Of a DNA stretch of 64,000 nucleotides, positions 54,728-64,000 are shown piece by piece. Every line of letters begins with the position of its first letter. Position 1 is the stretch's first letter. Source of the DNA: Cannabis sativa (lineage: Eukaryota; Streptophyta; Magnoliopsida; Rosales; Cannabaceae); NCBI RefSeq assembly GCF_029168945.1, contig NC_083602.1, positions 32,351,323 through 32,415,322 on the forward strand, given 5' to 3'. The position numbers and the translations under genes are program-made. The notes beneath the pieces were generated by a model, which saw nothing but the letters and a program-made list of their open reading frames with translations, searched no databases and was not told the DNA's origin.

Positions 54728-56638
54728 TGTTGGGAATTATTTTACCAGGATCTTAGATCTACTCACAAGTATGTTTATTAACACCCTAAATATGAACTTT
54801 CTAAAACGATAAAATAAACACATATAAAGTTAAGAAAACCTTACATTGATGCAGCGGAATAAATGTCTCCTTCCACTCAGATCTCTAACCCTTGATTCCT
54901 TTCTGTAGCAGAGTATAATCAAGATCTGAGCCCGAATCTCCTTCTTCTTCAAGCTTTGATCCTTCACAGTCTTCCAATCTATGATTGAGTTACTGCTTGC
55001 TGTGTGTGGGCACTTACTCTTTCACTAGGGTCACGAAAAAGATGAAGGAAAAGAGGGAGAGAGGTTTCGGCCAAGGTAGAGAGTGAGGAAGGCTCAGTTT
55101 TCTGAAGAGAGAAATTTCTGTCAGAAAGGCTTATTGAAAACTTGTGTTTTGACTGAGCCATCACTTTCTATTTATAGGCAACTTACTAGGTTTAAGTTTA
55201 GAATTATTTGGCATTAAAATAATGAAAATAATAATTTGAAAAAGCCTTATAAGTGGCCGGCCATAGGTGTTGTAATGGGCCCCACTTAATTTTGCAATTT
55301 TATCAAATTTTATCTCTATTTTCTCAAAAATACCAATTTTCCAATTCTAACCTTTTAAATGCCAAAACTAATTATTTAATAATTAAAATACATTATTAAA
55401 TAATATTGTCATTTAATTTAATTATTAATTAGACATATAAAGTCTATTAATAAATAAATAAACCTAGAAAACTCTTTTCCTTACAATTTCACCCCTGCTT
55501 AGTGAAAATTCATAAAATCAGACATAGTCTAACTTTAGAATTATAATTGATCAATCACGAATCAATTAATGAGTCTTACAAGCAGAATGTTCTCAACTAG
55601 AATGGGGACCATGGATCTATATGCTGAGCTTCCAATAAGTGAACCAAATTTACCAAGTAAATTCCTACTTATTAATTCTTCGTTGAATCCACTCTTAGAA
55701 CTTAGAATTGCACTCTCAGACTTATATAGAGCATATTGTATGTTTCACGATACCAATATACTATCTCATTTAACCATTGTTATAATCTTATTGTGATTTA
55801 AAGATCCTCTATATAGATGATTTACATCGAGATGGGATTTCTTTACCGTTCTCACCCCTCAATGTATTTTGCCCCTTAAAACACTTAGCTACCTGTAAAT
55901 GGTGTTTAGTGATCTAATAATTAGTCAGTTAAACAAGAGCTCATCCATTTACTTCTATTTGCTAAGCTCGAAGGGAATCATCACTTAACTTCTATACACC
56001 AGTAGAAGCTATAGATTCCATATTTATGTTCAGCACTCCCACTCAATCATACTATCATGTTCCCAAAATATACGTATCACCCTGACCCAAAAGTAGGCTT
56101 AACTAATAAATCAAAGAACATGAATAGCACTCCTGAGTTGAGCCCAAGCATATCAGGATTTAGATTCTTTTCAATCTTAAGATCAACTACTGATATTGAC
56201 TTGGAAAGATATGTATAACGGTAAGTTTGTAATATCTTAACTTAGTTGCAATATCGGTCCAGTCCAATGTATACTCCATACATTCGAAACTAGTATACTT
56301 TACTAATGTCCTGGAAAGAACATAACACTTACTCCAAGTGTAAGTACACATCATCGCTGATTATCACATTAGTGTAAATCCAATAACACTGATGAAACAG
56401 GACCAAAACTTTTGATTCATATGATCACAATCACATTCCACTGTGTTGACGATACTGTAATTGTGAATAAACATATGATCCGGATTTAAGCGATTTTGTG
56501 TGTATGAATGTAATAAACATATTAAACATATTAAACCATTAGCATGTAAAATTCATGCAAACATCAATCACTTCAAATTTCTTATATTGATAACTAATCA
56601 GATTGTAAAGAGTTTTATTTAGGGCATAAAACCTAACA
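54728..56638 (-). mobile_element. E5 3' LTR (1911 bp)
   Basis: The LTR has TGTTAGG...CCCAACA ends on the minus strand and a PPT at its right. TATAAATAG is at about 55169-55177. It is almost identical to the 5' LTR beginning at 63059 and to the solo LTR at 43546-45458, so E5 is the youngest element in the window. Confidence 0.93.
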
Positions 56639-56651
56639 AACTCCCACTTGC
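56639..56651 (-). other. Polypurine tract of E5
   Basis: GCAAGTGGGAGTT on the minus strand, adjoining the 3' LTR. Confidence 0.85.
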
Positions 56652-58456
56652 ACTAATATAAAACAAACTGCGCAAATAGGTCAATCTGATGTCTTGATCT
56701 TCAGATCAAGTGTAGTATATTTGAATCCACCCAAACTTCTGGAAACTAGTTCATAAATACTCTTATGAAACATCCTTTACTATATGCTTTACTCATCAAG
56801 GGATACTGAAATCTTTACTGTTTTAAAAGTACATCTGAATTAACAGAGGACATATCTCTCATATTTTAAAATATGTAATTGAGATAATACAGTGTAGACT
56901 TTTCTTCAGTGATATAACTTTCTGGTATTTTCGAATAGACCAAGTTATAGTTCTTCTGCGAGTAGAGCTTGAATTATTATACAATAATTCCTCCACCCCC
57001 AAAGTAAGCACCATCTTAAGAATTTCGAAATTAGATGGTGTGATACAAAGACAACTGATACACAGTTCCTTAATATCTGACATATAGATCACTTTCATAA
57101 ATCCTTCTTGAATATCTTCTAATGTTCCCTATTTGATTACATCTCAGATAGCTCCCACTCAATAGCAGATGTCTGGTTAAATAATACTTTTAACCTCTGA
57201 TTGTTTAGAGAGTTACCTAGTTGTGACTTTTGTATTAGTCTGAAACTTTAAGTCAAGACTAAGTCATCAACTTAGCAGACTAGTATTTGAAGTGAAAAAT
57301 ACATGCCAGAGATTAAAGTAATCAAAATTAAGATACCATAAAATTTTATGAGGATTAAGAATTCTTGGTTCAAGTCATTCGAACGGACTGAACTAGAGTT
57401 CTTTATCTTATTCTCATAATTCTGATAAGCTATATCTATCCATGTGAATGGATAGATTTGCTTTTCAGTAGTGTTCTTAAGTACCTATCACAATTATCAA
57501 CCTAATGAAGATGGGTATAGAACTTTAAAATTCTCCCACTCAATTAAGGTAGTGTGAAACTTTAACAAAGAACTTTCAAAGGTATCATACTTTTACTTAC
57601 AACAGTAAAAACGAAATGGAACATACAATCAAGATCAAGAATTTATATTGACAATAGCTGACTCATTATATTACTTCTATGTTTAAACAAGATATGTGTA
57701 TCATAGGGAATTGTGGAATAGACTCCACCCCTAAGAATATACATATAGGGTACTATGGAAAATCTCCACCCCTAAGTATATAGAGATTATGATCCACCCC
57801 TAAAGGTTGTAAAGATCATGATTCTCTGTGTGATAGAGTTTATGTGGAGTTGAATACTATCCAGAGTTCATTAGATATAAAAGATCGTTGAACTGCATAG
57901 TTTTCTTAACTTTTCTCCACCCCTATCAGATCATAAGATCCTTTTATTAAACAAATTCTTAATAATTGTATGAGAATTAACAATTATTGATAAACATAGA
58001 AATAATTTCTAGTGTTTATATAATATAACTCTATGAAGAGTTGTAAATATTATAGAATTTGCATCAATAATAAAAACACTTACACATACAAACATATAAA
58101 TATAATGTGGTAATAATTGATGAAGATAAATTAAATGAAGCTCAATCTCATAAATTGCAATAGGGAATTTCGAAAAAAAACTTTATTAATATTAAAAAAA
58201 AAATATTGCAACAATATGAGAGAAACAGGGATAAATATCCCTAACTAAAATTTGAAATCCAAATTGTCTTTAAACTAAAACAATTAATTCAAAAATAAAT
58301 TGTAGAGCTTCATCTTCATCTGGACGATTTCACCCTTGGTCCAGCTTTCTGATCCAACTCAATTGAGTTCAAGTAGCTTGGCCTATCAGAAGAAGAAAAT
58401 AAACAAAGTTTAGTCCAGAATCATAAATCCAATTGGATAATAATTCACTAAAACTC
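56652..58456 (-). mobile_element. E5 region between gag and PPT, without coding capacity
   Basis: This 1.8-kb stretch takes the place of pol but has no long frame. It aligns with E2 7850-9864 minus the LINE. Four purine tracts of the form AGGGGTGGA(G) occur at 57722-57735, 57764-57775, 57793-57804 and 57915-57927 (minus strand). Two of these surroundings resemble pol positions (integrase DRGGE and the TRGG segment). Confidence 0.7.
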
Positions 58457-58479
58457 TTAAAGTTTATTAATGGAAATAC
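58383..58479 (-). other. Candidate 97-base intron at the 3' end of E5 gag
   Basis: Donor CAAG/GTATTT follows the zinc knuckle and the acceptor is a pyrimidine run ending CTTCTTCTGATAG. The counterpart in E2 is 9922-10016. The retained unspliced frame stops at 58457. Confidence 0.4.
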
Positions 58480-59318
58480 CTTGTTTCTTTGCAAGAAGTT
58501 TAGGACATTGGGGTTTCCAATGACCTTTCTCATTGCAGTAGAAACACTTTCCTTTTAGTGTAGCATCACCAGAAGGAACAGCCTTTTTATTGGCTTTTGT
58601 TCGCTTCTTGGTGTTCTTCCACTTCTTCTTCGATTTGGGCTTTGAAGCAGAGGCAACATTTGCTTCAGGTTTTATCGTCCCATTACCATTCCCAGGATTG
58701 TGAGGTTTACTCCCTTTCTTCTTGGGTCCTCCAATCAAATTTTCATAAGTTTGAAGGTCATTGACTAATTCATGAAAGTCAATTTCCTTCTTATTCATGA
58801 CATAATTTGATGTGTATGGTAGAAATGCTGGAGTCAGGCTGTTCAAGATAAGACTTACTTGAGTAGCACTGTCCATTTCAGCACCATGATCCTGGGCTTC
58901 TTGGAAATAACTGGACATGAGGAGAACATGATCACACACGTTTTGATGAGGTTCCATCCGTGCGTTAATGTACTTCTTAGTCGCGTCAAAGCGTGACTGT
59001 AGTGATGCCTTACCGAATAGCTCATTTAACTTCGTCATAACTTCGGCGGACCTTCTCGCCTTTAGAAAACCGAGTTTTGAGGGTGTCAACCATGCTAGAA
59101 AGCATAAAGTATAGAGCTTTGTCATTTGCTTTATGCCAACGCTCATACTTTTCTTTCACGGCTTTGGATGCATTATCCCTGTGCACTTCAGGTGACGGCT
59201 CAGTTAAAACAAACAAGGAACTTTCTCCTATGAGAGCAATATTAATGTTCTCATTCCATTTATTAAAGTTAGATCCATTCAGCTTATTTTCAGTCAACAG
59301 TGATAACATGGGATTCAT
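58457..59318 (-). pseudogene. gag: E5 Copia gag, one frameshift
   Basis: This encodes a Copia capsid protein with the N-terminal region (59318 down to about 59050), capsid core (the DATKKYINARMEPHQN segment), a basic linker and a CCHC zinc knuckle (CFYCNEKGHWKPQC) near the C-terminus, about 285 codons in total. A one-base shift near 59050 divides it between two overlapping frames; apart from that it is open. The start is taken at the ATG at 59316-59318, which E2 has lost. No protease or pol frame follows, so E5 would have to borrow pol from another element. Confidence 0.88.
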
Positions 59319-62300
59319 TTTGACAAACAGGATACTACAAAATAATAAAAATCAACAAATAGAAATTAATAATGGTTTAACACACAAAATCAATTCAGAA
59401 ATTATAAGCACATAGCAAGTAGGAATGATATGAGAAAATACTTAAAAAAAAATCAATCCTAAATAATTTCCAAGGTTTTCAACAAACTGATATCAGTGTC
59501 CCGTTTAGGCGAGAGTCAAAGCTATCATCCATTGAATAGAGTTGTCAGCTCATCTAAAATGTTAAACATTCTAGCAACCTTTTATTCGATCAAGATCAGA
59601 ATCCAGCGTTGTCCCGTTTAGGCGAGAGTCAAGGCTATTCTATCTTATGAGCTTCTACCATTGTTTCGCAATTTGCAAGTCAAATATGGTCGCCACCATT
59701 AGGGTGATCTATACCATATAAAACACTTACAAACCACTTATCATGCGAGATTAAACGGTGCGAAATTGCTAATGAACGTTCCTCCATTAGGGAGGATTAC
59801 TCACTAAAACAAACGCGGTGTAAAACCCACAATGGAGATCGAATATCTTAATAATAATAAAGCTCATTGTTTAAAATGTATTTTCTTATTATTCTAATAA
59901 ATAAATCTCATTAAATTCTATTTAAGAATTAAAATTCAAAAAAAATTTAATATAATATTTATAAAATTATACTAGATGGTGATTGAAATAAAATTAATTA
60001 TTTCCATCTTAGTAATAATCTTAAATATAAATATTAAGGAAATTAATTTAAGATGAATTAAATAAATAATTAGCAACTTAAAAATTTCCTTTGAGAATAT
60101 ATTTATTGGGTTCGAAAATTAAGTATAAAAAAAATATACAATTTTCGAAAAATAATAAAAATAGAAAAGAAATACTTCAAGCAAAAATATCACCTATCTA
60201 GATATTCTTTTGACTAGTTAATTCAATTTCTAATAATATATATATTTTAAATTCACTTATTTTAAATTAATCTATTAAATGAAAAAAATCATTGACTTGA
60301 GTTGGTCCATGAATTAATTAAAATAATTAATTAATTTACAACTCAATCTATTTTTCAAAAAAATTCGAAAATATTGCATAATGCAATTTTCGAAATTGAT
60401 TAATAAAATAAAGAAAAATATATATTTTGAAAATTATTTAAATTTAAGTTGAAAAATTAAATTTCAACCTAAAAATAATTTTCTATTTAATTAAGTGTCA
60501 TGAAAAATCAATAAATATTTAAGTATCATGATGAAAATCAACTTAGATATTTAGATTTTTCAACTTAATTAATTGTATTAAATTCAAGAAATAAATAATT
60601 AAGTGTAGAGAAGCCTTAATTATTAATTTCTATTTAATATTAGGAAAAATATACTTAATAAAATTGTACCAAAATTAATTATTTAAATAATTAATTTCAC
60701 AAAAGTATAATATTTTCCTATATAAGTATTAGAAATAATAAGTAGTCTAGAAATTACTATCTAGAAAATATCTTATTTGACTAAGTATCTTTTCAAAATT
60801 TGAAAAATATCTAATTTAAGTTATATAGAAAAAATCTAAAACTTAAATAATTTCAAGTCTAGATTTAATTAAATATCACAAATTAAGTTGTAACCACTTA
60901 ATTTGAAGATATCTTTTAAAGTTAATATTTGAAAAGATATTAACAAAAAAATATCTAAGATATTCCATTTCAAGTTAATATTTGAAAAGATATTAACTTA
61001 AAAAATATCTTAAGAATCTTTAATAACTAATGCCTAAGATTCCTCAACTTGATTTAAAATTTAAATCAAATATTCAAATTTAAGTTAGTTAAGAAAAATC
61101 AGTTGATACAACTAATTTATAACTTAAATAGGAATATTTAATTAAATAAGCTCCAGAAAGAATCTAGTTAGTTAAAATTCTATATTTAATTAAATACAAG
61201 AAAAATACAAATAGTTTGTCTAGAAATAATATCTAAACTAAAAGTGTTTTTCTTAAAATTAACTTTAAAATATTAAAATGAAAAAAAAATTTCATATATT
61301 TTAAAAGTTAATTATGTTGCTAATTCAATTTTATTAGGTCAAACTAATATAATTAACCTAGTACAGTTATTCAAATCAGGCAAATGGGCCTTCACAATTG
61401 GGGTAGTTCATGTGAGGGGGTGCTGGGTTCAGTATGTCGTACCCACTTCTATGGCACCCAACTCTCACACAAGGCCCAAAAGAGAGGAATTTAACCTTAA
61501 AATGAATAACTGTTATTAATTGAATAGGTCCAAAAAACTAAATGGACCTAAATAAAATCTATCATGGTGTGACATTTTATTTAGCAACAACCTATATGCA
61601 TCTATATAATAAAATAAACATATAGGCTCACACAGGCACACTTTGGATGGATCCTATCATGTTGCTAGGTCATACACAGATGAAAGAAGATTGTAAAATT
61701 TACCTGTTACAAATTATTTACTTGACCAAGGGAGCCATCAGATCATTAGATCTGGCAAAAAGTAACCATGGCTATTTGCAATCAAGTAATAATAGGTTTT
61801 TAAAACTTACACACAAGCTAAAAACACATACTCCTGCAACAAGGTTAGCTGGATAGTTGGAAGTAGGATTTATTTAATTTTAAATAAATAATTTCGAAAA
61901 ATAAATAATTAAAAAAAAATTTAAATTAATTTCGAAAAATAAAAAAAAATTTAATTAATTTCGAAAATAAAAAAAAATAAATTTAAATTTCGAAATTATT
62001 TAAAAATAAATATTTAAAATTAAACCTACTATTTGAAAAATTAGGTTTCAACCAACCTAAATATCATTTCAAAATTTGCTAACTACTTTTAAAAATTAAA
62101 TGTTATTTTAAAAATAAAAATTAAATAAAAATTAGAAAAGATAAATAAAATATCTTTTCAGATTTTAAATTTAATTTAAATAAATAAAATAACAAAATTT
62201 AAAAATTAGCAAAATATCTTATATCTATTTAAAATTACATGATTATAAATATCTTATTTTAAATTTAAATAAGGTCAAAATATCTAAAAAGATTTAAAAA

Positions 62301-63042
62301 ATCTTAATAGATAAGATATTTTTAAAATATCTTAAAAGATAGGATATTTTTAAATATCTTAAAAGATATTATAAATATCTTTAAAAGATATTATAAATAT
62401 CTTAAAAGATAAGATATTTTTAAATATCTTAAAAGATATTATAAATATCTTAAAAGATATTTTAAATATAAAAAAAAAATCTGACCTTAAATTTTAAAAA
62501 AATATAATCAAATTTAAAAATAAGATAGATTTTTAAGCAAAAAGATAAATAGTAGTTCTATTCAAATTCAAATTACACTAATATCTTGAATTAAATTAAA
62601 AAAAAATTAAATTAATTCAAAATGATAATTAGAATTGAATTAGGAATAGTAATAGTATATATATAAAACCATACAAAAAATTGGAAGTTAATTCCATGAA
62701 AAAGTATGAAAAATTGAAGAAAATTGAAAAAATTCGAAACTGTACGGACAGTTCTGCGATCATGAAACTATCGACAATGTACTCGATTTTGTCAAATCTT
62801 CAAAAAATCATAACTAATTCAAATAAAATCCAAATTGAGTTCTGTAAAAGGCTAACTTGCTTAATTTTTTCCATACTATCCAATAAAAATAATTCCAGAA
62901 CCGAAATAACAATTATTTTTCACGAAAATTTCATAATCATCAATCAATCATCAAATAACACTCAATACAACATGATACCATCCAAAGAACATACAAACAA
63001 TCGTTTTAAAGTCCAAATTACATGCAAGTAAATCAATTACCA
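59319..63042 (-). mobile_element. E5 leader
   Basis: An untranslated leader of 3.7 kb. Landmarks: GTCCCGTTTAGGCGAGAGTC at 59498-59519 and 59611-59632, CTAAT-loop hairpins at 59694-59706 and 59781-59795, the GGGCC-flanked block at about 61380-61500, a palindromic AT-rich array at 62290-62470 and a much-shortened GC-rich block near 62735-62805. No coding region is supported. Confidence 0.85.
62290..62470. repeat. Imperfect array of AAGATATTTTTAAATATCTT-type units
   Basis: AATATCTTAAAAGATATT and close variants recur about six times in 180 bp. Each unit is itself a near-palindrome. The array is absent from the same place in the leaders of E1, E2 and E3 (compare 18470-18500), so it expanded in this copy or sublineage. 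Confidence 0.75.
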
Positions 63043-63043
63043 T

Positions 63044-63056
63044 GACTCTAAGGCCA
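63044..63056 (-). other. Variant primer binding site of E5
   Basis: TGGCCTTAGAGTC on the minus strand, two bases from the LTR. The TGGCC start is shared with E4 and differs from the iMet-type TGGTA of E1 and E2. Confidence 0.7.
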
Positions 63057-63058
63057 GT

Positions 63059-64000
63059 TGTTGGGAATTATTTTACCAGGATCTTAGATCTACTCACAAG
63101 TATGTTTATTAACACCCTAAATATGAACTTTCTAAAACGATAAAATAAACACATATAAAGTTAAGAAAACCTTACATTGATGCAGCGGAATAAATGTCTC
63201 CTTCCACTCAGATCTCTAACCCTTGATTCCTTTACGTAGCGAGTATAATCAAGATCGAGCCCGAATCTCCTTCTTCTTCAAGCTTTGATCCTTCACGGTC
63301 TTCCAATCTATGATTGAGTTGCGCTTCTTTGTGTGTGGGCACTTACTCTTTCACTAGGGTCACGAAAAAGATGAAGGAAAAGAGGGAGAGAGGTTTCGGC
63401 CAAGGTAGAGAGTGAGGAAGGCTCAGTTTTCTGAAGAGAGAAATTTCTGTCAGAAAGGCTTATTGAAAACTTGTATTTTTACTGAGCCATCACTTTCTAT
63501 TTATAGGCAACTTACTAGGTTTAAGTTTAGAATTATTTGGCATTAAAATAATGAAAATAATAATTTGAAAAAGCCTTATAAGTGGCCGGCCATAGGTGTT
63601 GTAATGGGCCCCACTTAATTTTGCAATTTTATCAAATTTTATCTCTATTTTCTCAAAAATGCCAATTTTCCAATTCTAACCTTTTAAATGCCAAAACTAA
63701 TTATTTAATAATTAAAATACATTATTAAATAATATTGTCATTTAATTTAATTATTAATTAGACATATAAAGTCTATTAATAAATAAATAAACCTAGAAAA
63801 CTCTTTTCCTTACAATTTCACCTCGCTTAGTGAAAATTCATAAAATCAGACATAGTCTAACTTTAGAATTATAATTGATCAATCACGAATCAATTAATGA
63901 GTCTTACAAGCAGAATGTTCTCAACTAGAATGGGGACCATGGATCTATATGCTGAGCTTCCAATAAGTGAACCAAATTTACCAAGTAAATTCCTACTTAT
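63059..64000 (-). mobile_element. E5 5' LTR (partial, runs off right edge)
   Basis: It begins TGTTGGGAATTATTTTACC and follows 54728 onward nearly base for base. The differences are a few clustered small changes (around 63233-63255, 63297, 63318-63330 and 63822-63828). With the PBS to its left it is the 5' LTR. Confidence 0.92.

Noticed and set aside
62290..62470. A CRISPR-like repeat array.
   Set aside because: Units are AT-rich imperfect palindromes without unique spacers, in a plant retrotransposon leader.

Overview
The window is plant nuclear DNA. It is AT-rich, its genes have GT-AG introns and its host proteins are plant-type (XRN4-like exoribonuclease, chloroplast rubredoxin RBD1, GeBP/STOREKEEPER factor). 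A eudicot is likely; the species cannot be fixed from the sequence alone. About three quarters of the window is a nested pile of related Ty1/Copia LTR retrotransposons. A gene island of about 16 kb (26.9-43.0 kb) sits in the middle.

Left pile (1-26.9 kb). E1 (minus strand) contributes its leader, PBS and 5' LTR (1-2977). It sits inside Ex, a plus-strand defective copy (2978-about 5565). E2 (minus, 5852-23941) is a gag-only element with both LTRs, PBS and PPT. It carries a 5'-truncated LINE (8511-8838) and a large block from another element, E3 (10834-18776), which has a 3' LTR and a nearly intact pol but no gag and no 5' LTR. Next come an old LTR fragment (24210-25022) and a solo LTR with a clean AAAAC target duplication (25023-26907).

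Gene island. XRN4 (27657-36301, plus, 22 exons, 949 aa) is followed by a short Copia LTR remnant, RBD1 (37979-38620, minus, one exon), a tRNA-derived SINE head (about 39000-39123), a T-rich stretch, and a GeBP-like transcription factor gene (41658-42518, minus, one exon).

Right pile (43.0-64 kb). E4 (plus) has a 5'-truncated first LTR interrupted by a solo LTR (43546-45458, CCTAG duplication), a long leader, a badly decayed pol and a 3' LTR (52354-54228). E5 (minus, 54728 to beyond the window) is a young gag-only element with near-identical LTRs.

All these elements share TGTTGG/TGTTAG...CCAACA LTR ends, the PPT GCAAGTGGGAGTT, an iMet-type PBS or a variant of it, and a 3-4 kb leader. They differ in coding content: gag without pol (E2, E5), pol without gag (E3), or only a decayed pol (Ex, E4). 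The simplest reading is a set of interdependent, trans-mobilised elements held together by common cis signals. The most interesting of these signals are RNA hairpins in the leader that keep pairing between copies through compensatory changes.
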